From positions 838,791 through 902,790 of the forward strand of contig KZ111148.1 in assembly GCA_002077045.2 (NCBI GenBank): a stretch of DNA of 64,000 nucleotides. Reading direction: 5' to 3'. Both the position numbers and the translations under genes were made by a program. Below, piece by piece: positions 12,201 through 22,400 of this stretch; the first letter of the stretch is position 1; each line of letters begins with the position of its first letter. Under the pieces are notes generated by a model. The model was not told the DNA's origin. It worked only from the letters and a program-made list of their open reading frames with translations, and searched no databases. The DNA is from Rachicladosporium sp. CCFEE 5018 (taxonomy: Eukaryota > Ascomycota > Dothideomycetes > Cladosporiales > Cladosporiaceae).

Positions 12201-13172
12201 CCCGTGTCGACGAGCATTGTCTTCGCGCCTTCGAGCACTTTGACGACAGCTTCCGGCACCGCTATGGTCTCCGATTCATCGACCTCGACTGCGCCCACTG
12301 GCTTCCCAACAGGCATGCCACGCATGATCCTGCCACCTGGTGGCGTTCCCAGTCCAGAGGAAGTCAACGGCACCCTTGTCCAGGTCGCCTTCAACTACGG
12401 CCTCAACTATCGCTTCGTGGCCCAGAACCCGACCGCCATCTCGCAGATCTTTGCTTTCTTGCCTCAAGGTCTCGCGTACGGCATGGGCATCGATCCGGCA
12501 CATGTCAAGATGAACGCTCTCGTGCCTTATGACACGTCGAAGCAGCTTGGCTATATGAAGACCTTGGCGCAGGCCTACGTTCCATCAGACATGGTCGACC
12601 AGCTCCAGCTCAACCTCCACACTCCGGTGTCGAGCATCTACGGTAACCCAAGTGCTGCTGTGCGAACACTGATGAGCATGGTCGACCCTTCGCTGCCCGT
12701 GCAACCAGGTTCCACGACCGATGGCTCGCAGACTGCAATCAACAACCCCGCGGCCACGACTTCATCCTCTGCAGGTGACGGTGCGCCCATCGGTGCAGAC
12801 TCAGGTGCCTCGCAACCCGTACGCGGCACAAGTGTCGGCATCGGCGTCGGCGCCGCCTGCGGTGCAGCCGTCTACGCAGCAGCCATGATCTACGTTGCAC
12901 GCCGATACAGGAAGCGAAGACAATCGCACCAGCGCTCATCTTCCGTCCCTGCCGTTACCGGCAGACCGGAGATGGCGCAGTACGGCGCAGTCGGCGGCGG
13001 CATGGGCGGCTACTTCATGAGCGGCGGCGATGGTCGGACAGCCTCAGGCAGCGCAATGAGCTCTGCTGCAAGAGGAAGCAGAAACAGTGCGGGAAGCTCG
13101 AATAACAGGAGTGTGAGGGAACAGGGCATCAGTGCGCCGGTCATGAGTGAGAATAGCTTGGGCTGGAACTGA
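9201..13172 (+). CDS. msb2: Signalling mucin Msb2
   Basis: Msb2 is a cell-surface mucin that senses surface or osmotic cues and acts through Cdc42 on the filamentation MAP-kinase pathway. In plant pathogens it is needed for appressorium formation. I chose the ATG at 9201 because a signal peptide follows at once (MRTSSAAWAAALAVMSMHG..VAQA). The protein is 1323 residues. Residues ~100-1030 are Ser/Thr/Pro/Ala-rich and expected to be heavily O-glycosylated. They include repeated phrases such as LPSVIVLPTRPSSS and FPSIIVLPTFSPSSS. A non-repetitive extracellular module at about 1033-1167 (NYGLNYRFVAQNPTAISQIF, GLAYGMGI, YDTSKQLGYMKTLAQAYVPS, LHTPVSSIY) matches the conserved Msb2 homology region. 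A membrane helix (~1211-1233) and a basic cytoplasmic tail of ~90 residues follow. There is no intron. The identification is strong because of the C-terminal module. Confidence 0.9.
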   Translation: MRTSSAAWAAALAVMSMHGPLTVAQAAPAQPQQERPKYYVPRALEQRQFRNITMPPPETTEPPIPSTKTVTETMPAPSDDPVMSAYIESLESDSYPEYAPYTEPERVGTTTVTAQTATYTITYTETGSPVPIPTTSSTSSSVAAITTSTSTSPSVVSSPSSSLPSVIVLPTRPSSSPSSTPSSSTSSSTPVATTSPDPTPEASTASSSASAIASSPSDKPETTTTSSIVDVPTSRPEAVTTSSTTRTRRFPSFTRRLNTTSSINPTAYSSLTSSLSTSTSSLVATTTESTTSSSVVSSGETTTLSSIGSFGPSAGFPGRPIDPSAAPSNSFPSIIVLPTFSPSSSSAAETIASSAPSSVASDNSASDTSLFAFGAPTGVLPSDQPSATFPGTAPTGGFEPPFVLPTSRESTQIISSRSATLEATSSPSASAGPGPSSEVVPTAPATTEASTPVTTSSSSTTGPIIVGLTTVIEGPTTSPTSSAAEAGVTAPSAANATAFEAGQPGQPGRPTESDGFGFTAPFGSGRPSGLPSLSTQPGSAPTGSDASPTTAPNGTVIITTTSIPGIGVVPTLFTSTPLSAATTATDMSSVLSSAASQASSVASSVASSALSDAATSNGTSAPTSVPASITSAATAALSSLSSSLNSELSSIAATITDSALASSLSADYSSILSSAASSLASDLSSVLPTTMIPTTELTIGGPITVPTSAFVTAPLTTAPATASVSYTSTTITNSDGSVTVIPVPVSDTTAPVFTLSTSTGSDGVTAIPVPVTSSSGSSSVATSTETLASPPTSSPASSSPAASSGATSSSGASSAVGTTATSTGATATGTDGTSTATSTASSSKSSSSSSGSSLASTLTEGPSATTTSSSSSIVVPVTTPESETKTSAAASTISTSLPLTAGTTTDLSPSSNATMTTALPVTDSKSSSASLTTTVITIGTSDATVVLGSPTSSGTSSTITHTSISSATGTDTLSSVTSIKTSSPAPYSILPTGTDTLTSLPVSTSIVFAPSSTLTTASGTAMVSDSSTSTAPTGFPTGMPRMILPPGGVPSPEEVNGTLVQVAFNYGLNYRFVAQNPTAISQIFAFLPQGLAYGMGIDPAHVKMNALVPYDTSKQLGYMKTLAQAYVPSDMVDQLQLNLHTPVSSIYGNPSAAVRTLMSMVDPSLPVQPGSTTDGSQTAINNPAATTSSSAGDGAPIGADSGASQPVRGTSVGIGVGAACGAAVYAAAMIYVARRYRKRRQSHQRSSSVPAVTGRPEMAQYGAVGGGMGGYFMSGGDGRTASGSAMSSAARGSRNSAGSSNNRSVREQGISAPVMSENSLGWN

Positions 13173-13764
13173 GCGGAAAGCATAGAATGGAGGGCGAAGA
13201 GATGATGAGATTACTACTACTCTCGCGACGAAGAGTCGCGATCGAGGCATCCGTGTTTTTGTTGCCTTCTGAAAAGATCTGATAGATATATGGAGGGTTT
13301 CTGAATGTACAATCTTCTACTAAAGCGCGAACACACTTTACAGTGCCATTTCTGCCGGGTCCGACTCGAATCCCTCTTCTATGCTGACATCTGTTTAGAG
13401 TTGCTTATTAGCACACAGCCTGGGAAAGCTGTTCTTTTAGACCGTGGGTGACACACGCGAGTGGCGAAAGAAGCGAACCACTCGAGATGATCTCAAGGTT
13501 GACAGTGCAGGTTTGTACTGCACTGCAACGACGAAGGGCTGCTAGTGCTACCCTGGAGAGCGCACAGGAAATACAGTTCTGCTTCTCGCCGAAAGCGTAG
13601 CTGCGTATGCACTGTCGCGGCGCCACGTATAGCTGCGTTCTCGTACACAGAGAGTCGCTGAGCGGTCCGCTTCTTTGGTCATCCGCGTGGGTGAGTATCC
13701 GGATCCGAAGCATTGACCCACTGCCGGCCGTGCTTCGCGCTCGTCCTTATGCTCGTGAGATTCT
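13173..13764. other. Convergent spacer after Msb2
   Basis: This contains the 3' ends of Msb2 (+) and the first HET gene (-). A short perfect hairpin lies at 13223-13241, about 50 nt after the Msb2 stop. No gene is seen. Confidence 0.5.
13223..13241 (+). other. Hairpin in probable Msb2 3' UTR
   Basis: TCGCGAC, a 5-nt loop (GAAGA) and GTCGCGA form a perfect 7-bp stem 50 nt past the Msb2 stop codon. It could fold in the transcript. Chance occurrence is not excluded. Confidence 0.35.
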
Positions 13765-15366
13765 TCACCTCGCAAGACGCAAACGCAGACGCAGATTCAG
13801 CAGGTCGCGCAATTCCTCTTTATTTCCCAGGCCAACAATTTTGACGAGCTCCTCATGTAAATCCCGCAGGCGCTTGCCGTAATCTGGCCATATGTTGCTG
13901 TACAACTCTCCATAGAACAGTGACTGCACCGCGTAGAACTCATCGAGCGGTTCCTTGCAGCTGAGCGCTAATGTCATGCGCAGTATTGTAACGAGTTGGG
14001 ATTTGTCAAGCCTGCCCACGGAAGACAGGCGCTCGTGTTCTCGCTGGTCTTCGACAGTTAGGCGGACCCTTCGAGCGGGCTGTCTGAGATACCACCGCCG
14101 GAGCTCGAAGAAGTCTGATGGACCCACTGCTGTCGACGCTGTCGAGCACCTGTCCATCGGGCCAACGTCTCGTTTCCAGGCCTCATAATCGCTAGACAAC
14201 ACATCCCAGTCTATAGACGAATTCCCGTAATAAAGTCGGATCTTTTGCGCATGCAGCAACTCCTGTACGGGCCAGAGTCGCTGGAAATACGGGGGACTGA
14301 GGAGGTTAGTCCACTTCGGGGTTTCCGCTTGACCAGAATATACAATGACACGATCTGCGTAGTGATAGATATGCCCCATAATCTGCACCTGCCTACTCCT
14401 CTCCACCTTGTCCTTTTGATTGATGCAGATGGCATCGACCCAAAGAGTACGCGGCTTGTCTTGCAGACGGAACCGACGCAATGCGTTCTCGCAATTTCTC
14501 GTGCAACCTGAGAAGGTTCCGTCGCTGGTAAGATTATCATAGATGTAGCGGTAAACGCGCATCTGGTCGGCCAGGGCCACCTTATGCAGGTCTTCTTTAG
14601 ACACGGGGTCATCACCGCGCTCTTTGTCAACAGAAACGTACACGATCCCGTGGTCTTTTTCATCGCCCCAGGCATATGACAGAGCCTCGTATGATGGGCA
14701 GCGAGTAAACGAGCGATAGATGCGTACGCTGCATTTCACCGCAGCCTGAGGTGACCCTGGGTGTATGGTAAGAATCCGGAACTCGCCGATAGCTAAGCGT
14801 GTTAGGTGGTCTTCGTCATCGACCATGGGAGGCAGGCGCAGCGGTTGTGAACCCGCAGATACCTCGATTCGGTGGCGCTGGGTATCCCGAAGGTCCGAGG
14901 AGGACTCGGACTGAGACTGACGACTTCGCAAGGCTTGTCGAACTGCTTCTTCATCCGAGGACGATTCTGGATAAGGCTGAGGATCTCGCAAGCCTCGCCG
15001 AGTTTCCTCATCATCCGAGGAAGACTCAGGATCAGATTGAGTCTGCCTATCCTCCGAGGAAGCCTCATGATCAGATTGACGACCTCGCAGGGCTCGTCGA
15101 GTAGGTTGCGCGTTTCGACGCCGGTATCGATTACCGAGATAATCTACCCTGCTGTGGTACGCCGCTTCACGCAATTGAGCTTGTGGTACGACGCGGGAAT
15201 TCAGCGCAGATACAAGACGCGCTTGATGTCCAGAGAGAGCCGGTCGCCTCCCTCCGTCAAACTGACGAGACACTGGTTCCTGGTCCCTGTTGCGGTGCGA
15301 CATCTGCATCTGGCTCAGGGTCATTGCAAGTCCATCCAAGTCTTGGATGACCTCTCGCTGAGCCAT
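13765..15366 (-). CDS. HET-domain protein with N-terminal acidic Ser repeat
   Basis: This intronless gene encodes 533 residues. HET-domain proteins act in vegetative (heterokaryon) incompatibility and related fungal programmed cell death. Many are of unknown specificity. The HET domain runs from about residue 196 to 345: the first block is YEALSYAWGD (227-236), the second LWVDAICINQKDKVERSRQV (308-327), then IMGHIYHYADRVIVYSG. A later WPVQELLHAQKIRLYYG resembles the usual W-x-x-QE segment. Residues ~90-162 hold degenerate repeats of about 20 residues, each with an Arg-rich start (RRGLR, RQALR, RRALR) and an acidic ESSSDEE end, which is unusual in front of a HET domain. The C-terminus ends abruptly in LRLRLRLAR. 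No NACHT or other effector domain is present. The frame is intact, so it is probably functional. Confidence 0.85.
   Translation of the reverse strand: MAQREVIQDLDGLAMTLSQMQMSHRNRDQEPVSRQFDGGRRPALSGHQARLVSALNSRVVPQAQLREAAYHSRVDYLGNRYRRRNAQPTRRALRGRQSDHEASSEDRQTQSDPESSSDDEETRRGLRDPQPYPESSSDEEAVRQALRSRQSQSESSSDLRDTQRHRIEVSAGSQPLRLPPMVDDEDHLTRLAIGEFRILTIHPGSPQAAVKCSVRIYRSFTRCPSYEALSYAWGDEKDHGIVYVSVDKERGDDPVSKEDLHKVALADQMRVYRYIYDNLTSDGTFSGCTRNCENALRRFRLQDKPRTLWVDAICINQKDKVERSRQVQIMGHIYHYADRVIVYSGQAETPKWTNLLSPPYFQRLWPVQELLHAQKIRLYYGNSSIDWDVLSSDYEAWKRDVGPMDRCSTASTAVGPSDFFELRRWYLRQPARRVRLTVEDQREHERLSSVGRLDKSQLVTILRMTLALSCKEPLDEFYAVQSLFYGELYSNIWPDYGKRLRDLHEELVKIVGLGNKEELRDLLNLRLRLRLAR
14881..15099 (-). 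repeat. Degenerate ~60-bp tandem repeat in HET gene
   Basis: About three to four imperfect copies of a roughly 60-63-bp unit lie inside the HET gene. They encode Arg-rich plus ESSSDEE segments (residues ~90-162). The shared DNA words are 'atccgaggaagactc' and 'ctcgcaagcctcgcc' on the plus strand, with substitutions and small in-frame length differences. In-frame coding repeats like these can expand or contract between strains. Confidence 0.7.
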
Positions 15367-16145
15367 AGCTGTTGCGTTGACCAGATAAGCAAGACCTTCA
15401 GGCAGGCTGCGCCCTACCGCCCGGTCCCTTGTGGTCGTTTATGAGCGCCCGACTTAGTCTATCCGGTATATATAGTGTATGCCAAAAAGCCGGTCTTGTA
15501 TGAATTACAAGGACTGGTGCCATGAGGAGTCCGAAGTCATTCGCTCAGTAGCCCGGAGATCGCAACGATCATAGAGGCGCAGGAGAGGTCATTCAGACGT
15601 CCACTGCCTTGCACAGCACCGGGCCGGAAGCTTGTCAAGCGGAGCGAAGCCACCATGCAGTCTGGCTGTGTGGCTGTATATGCTCTGCCACCATGGACAG
15701 AGGCTCGTCACACAGTGGTTCCGCAATGGAAATTGTCTTCGCTCAGAACTCAGCAGGACCGCGACATAGTCACTCGCAAGCGATTGATTGCTTGGGTTGA
15801 CTACCAGGTCATTTTCAATGCATACACTGCATACGGCCATTATTTGTCTTACAACTGCCCAAGAAGCGGAAGAGGATATCGACACATGCCCCCCAAACTT
15901 TTTAAGGAACAGATGCTGCTCCAATATCCGTGATTGACCTGCTGATTGTGTACATACTGTCGGACTTTGCTGACAACATTATCTTTAGCTGCTACCTTGC
16001 TGAGGTCGTCCAAAATCGTGCTTCGCTGTCCCAGCTTCAAGTCTGTTCAGTGCGCAGCTGTTTAGTGCGCAGGGTATCATTTTCTGCGGCTCCCTCGTTG
16101 TGACACTCGATCGCGGTGAACAATGAAGATGAGCTGGGCCATCCC
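15367..16145. other. Intergenic region upstream of HET gene 1
   Basis: This region is 779 nt long. It holds the HET gene promoter, including a TATATATA run, and the 3' end of the C2H2 regulator. Small frames at 15609-15933 have no recognisable product. Confidence 0.5.
15467..15474 (-). promoter_or_regulatory. TATA box candidate for HET gene 1
   Basis: TATATATA lies about 100 nt upstream of the HET gene start at 15366, a suitable distance for a fungal TATA element. No other evidence. Confidence 0.35.
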
Positions 16146-19100
16146 CTAGACCCTCAAGACATTCTCGCCACTCAACGACCCCGGCGCATGCCCAGGTAAC
16201 AGCAGGTCGATACAGCCGCCCAACAGATCGCTAGCCTCGTGCAGAAGCTCCCATCTCGGCTCTCTAAAACACTGTCTCAGCAGCAGCAGTAAACCCAAAC
16301 AGCTGTTCCGGTCCTTCAGCTTCTCCAGATCATCCGGACTCGCCACACCGCCGACACGGATGAGGTAGCGCTGCATGTCGTAGACCTGTAGCTCCCGCGA
16401 AGTGAGCGTGTAGTTTGAAGGGCGGATTGGACCATCCAGAGCATACCCGTACGACCAGACAATCAGCGCAGCGAAATACAGCACCCACGGGCGGTTGAGG
16501 AGGTAGTCATCGCGAGCTGAGTAGGCGAAGGTCGGGGGTTGTGGGGGTTGCTGCTGGCGTTTTGCCACGAGCTCCTCGTCCGGAATCAGGACTTCGCAGA
16601 GAAAGCGGAGCGCGTAGAAGACGGCGTCTCGAGCTCGTGCCGAGGGAGCCCATTGTTCGCGCATCCGCCGCGTGACAGCAGCACGATCGGCTTCGGTCAC
16701 AACACGGCCTAGTGCGCGCTCAGAGCCGGCGAAAACGGTGCAGTCGATCATATCGACGTGCATGGCCATGTGCGCTAAGCTGTGCAAGCACGTTCTCGAC
16801 TCGAAGACGGAGTCTCTGGTTTCAATGGCCGAAGCAGGGCCGCCTGCAGTGGACGATGAAGCTGAGGATGGACCAGACGAGGCGACCTGAAGCCAGTGCT
16901 CGTTCTTACTCAGCGAGTCATCGAAGTCTCTTCGCCAGAAATCGAAAGCTCGCGTCAAAGGTGCGCGCCACTTCATCTGGTTCCCTAGAGTACCCGAGGC
17001 GCCCAACGAGGAGACTTGCAGATCTCGTTGGTTCATGTGCCAGCTGACGTTCAGCAGACCAGCCATCAAAATGACGCGACCGAAAGTGTTAGTGCGTACG
17101 CGCTGGCCGTTGAGAGTGCGCTTGAGGCCATCCACAAATGAAGTAGGCTTGAAGCCGTTTGCCGCCAAGCTAGCTTCGACGCGCTGCACTTCAGCACTTG
17201 ATGTGGCAGCCCAGAGCGCTTCGTCACATGGAAGCGGAAGCTTGATGTCGTGAGGCGACATCACCGCTGAGTGACCGAAGAGCGTTGCGTGTGTCGAATC
17301 GATAATGAAGGCTGCGAAAGCTGCGCGCCGGGTGGCTTCAGCAGTAATCCATCTGTTCCAACGTCCATCCTGCGTGTTGACACCACTCGTGTTGATACTA
17401 CCATCGGGTCCTGGTGGTGTACGAGTTGGGTCATTAGCATTACCTGGCGACTCGCTGATCGCGCTTCGGCCGACCAGTGACGAGCCCCGACGCATGACTG
17501 TGAGCGTTGTTGCGTGGTGAATGTGTGCTCGCTCGTGAAGCGCGCGTGTGCTGTACATCTTCTCGAACAGCTCAAGCAGGAGCATCGCCTGGAAGGTCCA
17601 TAGCTTCGCCGTCGGTCGGAACTCGACATCCTTGAACACCTCCCATCGCGTGTGGTATGCCAAGAATGCCGAGATCTCAGCACACCTTTGTGTCAACTCT
17701 GGGTCATGTGTCCGCTCTATGCAACTCGCGCCCAGACACATCATCGCGATCATGAGCAGATCTGGACAAGTTTCCGGGTTGAACGTCGGACGATGCATGA
17801 TCGGCATCTGCTGATGCACATGTACCCAGTAGCTTGTCATAAAGGTCTTCAACATCTTCATGCCCATGACATGGTTCGGATCGCTGATACTGCCATCCAT
17901 AATCTCTTCCCGAGATCGCCAGTCCGGCATACGCTCTGGGTCAGTGAATCGCTTGTTGACCAGATCGATCAGACGCATGCGTTTCTTCTCCGTGATTGCA
18001 CTTTCTCTCAAGCTAATGTCGAGTCCGCTGAGGATCGGTGGGCTCATCGACTCGAGTTTCGGCATAGAAGGCTCGCGGCTCAGCTGATCAGTCTCGAGCT
18101 TTGGCAACGACATGTTGTACATTGCCGGGTTCGGTGGGTCTAGCGGCGGTGGTGATGGCATTGGCGCGTCTGGCATTATCCCGTTCGGCCCAAACAAGGA
18201 CGCAAGGAAATCCTCGTTTAGCACCAATGGAGGTGAGCGGTTCAGGGCAATCTCGTCATCGAAGACTGGAAGTGCAATGTTTTGCTGCATGTTCACGTCC
18301 ATATCGGGGTAGTACACGACGCTGTTCGCGCGACTGCCAATTGAGCTCTGATCTGCAGCTGTCATTGCTGGTGAGGCGTACATGCCGTTGCGACCCCCGT
18401 TCTGCTGTGGTGTGTAGGCGGGCTGTGCGTACCCGTATGGCGTCGTCAGTGGTGGTAGGTTATTATAGCTCGGAGTTCTGTAGTTGTTGCTGGCTGGAGA
18501 AGGATAAGCCTGGCCGTACATACCACCCACGGCCTGTGGCGAAGTAATGGACGGTGGAGGCTGCATTGTGTTTTGCGGCGTCGCTATCGATTGGTAGTAG
18601 CCGGTATGCTGCGCAGTGCTCGGCTGAACTGGCCGCGAGCTGTAATTCGACGCATCAAAGCTGAAGCGGCGCTGGTCTGGCACCGAAGCGGGCGGCATCA
18701 TCGTGGGCGGAGCGTACGGCTCGTTGATCGCCCCATACCCATTCTGCACATGACCGTTCGTCAACTGCGGGTCCATAGCCAACGCAGTCGGCACGCCATG
18801 TTGCGCATGGGCTGAAGGCACTTCGCTGGCGCCCTGTTCGGTGTAGCCATCATTCATGCGCGGGTAGTGCTGCGCTTGGTCCACTGGCGCCGCATAGCCT
18901 TCGGAATGATGCGCTACATGGCGATATGCGTGATTTGTCTCTACAGGCGAATGGCTGGCTGCGAGTTTGTCTGGTGAAGACGGTGGCGCGGACCCCATCG
19001 ATTCCCCGCGTTGGCTGTTCAGGAAGGCGTCTTTGCGCTGCAAGTGGGAGCCTTTGGCTGTATGGCGTTCTTTGTGCCTCGCACACAGATCTGCGCGTAC

Positions 19101-19476
19101 GAAGTTTCTGTCGCAACCAGGAAAGTCGCACCGGTAGATCTGTTTTGGTGTGTCTGTCAATGTTCAAGTCAGCCCTCGTGTCCCCACTTACGAGCCGGGA
19201 CTTAGTCCGCAACGCTGCCATCTGAGACATATACATACGGTTCAGTTGATGTCTGTACAAATGCTCTGCTCTCGAGTACATCTTATTACAGTCCTTCTCC
19301 GGGCACTCATACTTCTTGTCGCTGGTCTTGATGATCCTCCGCTTCTTCTTCGGCTTCGAGTCGCCGATGTCATGTCCATCTTGGTCGCCATCTACGAGCT
19401 CCTCCTTGTGCTCCGTCTCACTGTCCACTTCCTCTGCCGATGGAGGAGCAGCTGTGATTTCGATCTCACCGGGCAT
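16146..19476 (-). CDS. C2H2 zinc-finger transcription factor with fungal_trans domain
   Basis: Exons are 19476-19239 and 19153-16146, with an 85-nt intron (GTATGT...CAG), giving 1081 residues from the first ATG in the frame. The open frame runs 6 codons further upstream without an ATG, so an extra 5' exon is possible. A basic KPKKKRR stretch (41-47) precedes two tandem C2H2 fingers: Cys58, Cys63, His76, His80, and Cys88, Cys93, His106, His110. The intron splits the last His codon of the first finger. A long Pro/Gln/Ser/Tyr-rich region follows. The middle-homology (fungal_trans) region begins near LIDLVNKRFTDPERMPDW and includes YWVHVHQQMPIMHRPTFNPE and KLWTFQAMLLLELFEK. The combination of two C2H2 fingers and fungal_trans marks a nuclear transcription regulator. 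Its targets cannot be read from the sequence. Confidence 0.88.
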
Positions 19477-22400
19477 GCTGGTGGGAGCGCGCAATGTGAT
19501 GTCCTTGGTGATGCGATGTATCGGGTAGCGGGGCGGATAATGCGACCTCGGTGTTCCAGTAGCTATCTCAAGGAATTCGCAGTGTGGTCGCGTTGCTCCT
19601 TCCGCTCGAAGTCTCTGTTGCTCGCGTGCTCTTCCTTCCTGCCAGGGTCATCGACGGCATGGGCCCCTCCGATCTTATGTATCGTCTTCCCTCTGATCCC
19701 AAACCATCAACTGCGTCACACTGCTGTGGCCTGACCTTGTCCGAGATGGAGTCTCTAAGTCTGTTGTCAGGACGAGACGAAGAATCACGATGGATAGGGA
19801 GACACGGATTTGCAAGCCACACACAGCAGGTCTACAGCAGCAGCCCAGCAGCGCCTACCAACACGGGACCCTGTTCTTGCGCGCAGCAACCTCTCGATCC
19901 CAGTGTGCTGGACGTGTGGAGAATCCCTGCTCACGCTACAAGACGATGCATGTCGATCTAACTCGATGAGGCGGGTGGCGATGGCATGGGCCAGGTCACT
20001 TGCGTCTCCACGCAACCGGGGGCCGAGCACTACGGAAAGACAAATCAGCGCGGTCCGTCACGGGCCTCGCGCAACCCTCGCAGCGACCAACTCTCATCTT
20101 GACGACAGTCGAAACGATGCGGCGATTGTCCGGACGATCGTGAGCGCCTCTACCTCACTCTGTCCGACCCCGTACTCAGCTCTCACTGCGCTGCGAACGC
20201 CGCGGTCGAAGCGCGATGCCAGGGCACGACTCCTAAAGTCGGACCGAAGGTTTTGTGTGGTCACGGGGGTGGGGGTTCGTATGCACTACGAGGCTATGGT
20301 GCAGTAGCTGCCATGTGGCAGGCGCCGCAGTCTCACGCAATGTTCATGCTACCGGGTGTACACAGACGTGATCCTGCCGTCCAGTGATGATCACGAGCAA
20401 GGGTACGGAACGCGAATGCTCTAGATGCCATCCTCGCAGCACCCCGGCAGCGCTGCTTGAGAGGGTAACATTCTGAGACAGTGATGGAGGCTTCTTGAGA
20501 TCGCACATGTTTCTTCGTAGCGGGGGCGAGCACGTCAGGAATACCACAGCACAGCTGTGGAACGACTGCAGTGTGCGCGCTTCTATCACAACACAATGTT
20601 GTTGCCCAAATAGCGAAAATTCGACACTCGCAGATGACCACTTTCTCACTCCTGATCATCAGCCTTGCGTGTACGTGCAGAGCGGGGAAGAGTAACACAT
20701 CGTATGCAGCATCTCCACCGGCCTCCGGCACGCATGCAGTTCGTCCCGCCTACTGCATACAGTAATCCGTCCAGGGGAGGCGTCGCGACCATATTGTGCT
20801 GACAAGCCTGGAGAAGCCACGAGTGGTGGCAGAAGCGAGAGTAAGGCGCCGATTATGCGTCAGCCGTGCTATGCGCGAAACGGGATGCTGATCTACGGCG
20901 TGGAGGTCCTGTTTTCGCGAAGGGGAGCCGGGGTTGCTGTTGGCGGTGGCGTCGCGTGACAGGTGGCTGCGTTGGTGGGTGATTGCCGTGGCGGCGACCT
21001 CCGTGCAGTGGGGAGGGCCAATCGGGGAGATGTATCAGTTTGGCTGATGAATACCTGCAGGTCATGAACGGTTTTGGAAGAGCGTAGGACTCGGTTCGAT
21101 GTTCGCCTAGGTAGGATGATCACTTTGTACGCGATGTAGGGCAAGGATGGGTGTTGAGCACTCTGATCAGGCAGGTACACGCAGAGCAGCTTTAAAATAC
21201 AGTACTATACTCATCTCATGCAATGCCTTGTATCAGTCCGCGCCCAAGCATGAGGCACGACAATGTGGTCAAGCATCAATACAGAAACATCCATGGTATG
21301 CCCGTCACCCCGGTCCTCCAAGAATACTACAGTGCCTTCACCATCCCCTTTCCCTACAGCACTCTACGTTACATCAGCATCCAACATCTCCGGCCGTTAC
21401 GCCAGATTCCTTCCAACCCCAGCGCGCACCTCAAACACTAAACCGAGAATCGTCTATCCGGTATACCCTCCGACTCATCAACCCGGGTACTCGACCGTGA
21501 GCCGTCCAAACACGTGCCCTACCCAACTGGCTGGACAGTGACACACTCCTCACTGCATCCGCAACGGTCTTTAATGATGCAACTATCGACGCCACGATGC
21601 GCGCTCCTGCAGGTTCAGCAGGCAGTCTAGCGGCCTTGCAGGGCTGTGGGGGATTGGAATTGGGGATATGTGACACCGTGTGGATTTGCATTGGCAGGGA
21701 GGAGGGCTATTCTTGATGATGTTTGCAGGGTAGACTGGGCTGAACTGCGCTGATGGGGTTCTGGGTTGCGATTTTTACCCTTGAGCTCACCGAATGAACT
21801 GACGTTGACTTTTCCATAGTACAGCTTTTGTAACAAATCGTCCATCGCCTGGCAGAACGCGATTTCTCCGAAGACAAACAACGACGCCCCTATTGCGTCC
21901 GACTTTTGTCCCGGCTCTATCAGCCCTAAACCCAATGGCTGATCGATGGCGCAAGCAGCTCCGCAAATCATTTCGCCTGCCAATAGACTGGCGCCCGGCG
22001 CCTGCGTTCTCGGCGGCGCACCCAAGCCACGATGAATCCACCGACTACTCGGCACGATTTGGCATCGAAGCCGCTGCCTGAACTGTCATCGCTGTGCAAT
22101 CGTGTAGGCGATAGCATCAGTCGGGTCATCGAAGTGTACGATGCCTTAGAAGCAGGGTCGTAGCCTGCCGTCAGCTACGCGCACGATGTGGTATTGGTAT
22201 CTGCACCGTGTGCGGTTCCTGCTCACGCAGGAAAGACCCAGTCAATTTCAATCTCGTAGCTTCCGGGTATCAATCTCCCATTGTACGGTGTTCTTTCGTC
22301 TCATCAATTCGCCCTCTCTTCGCGCTCGTCCACTATCCTTCTTAAGCAATACTTCCCTGATCGGTGCCGTGACTGCGACGCCTTCCACACCATGTGCTTG

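Noticed and set aside
11375..12394. 339-codon frame antisense to Msb2, Val/Glu-rich
   Set aside because: The Ser/Thr-rich codons of the mucin give long open antisense frames of biased composition. No independent signature.
13350..13400. Possible tRNA T-arm near CCGGGTCCGACTCGAATCCC
   Set aside because: The GACTCGAATCC word is not backed by a cloverleaf. No acceptor or anticodon stem could be found. No tRNA was found anywhere in the window.
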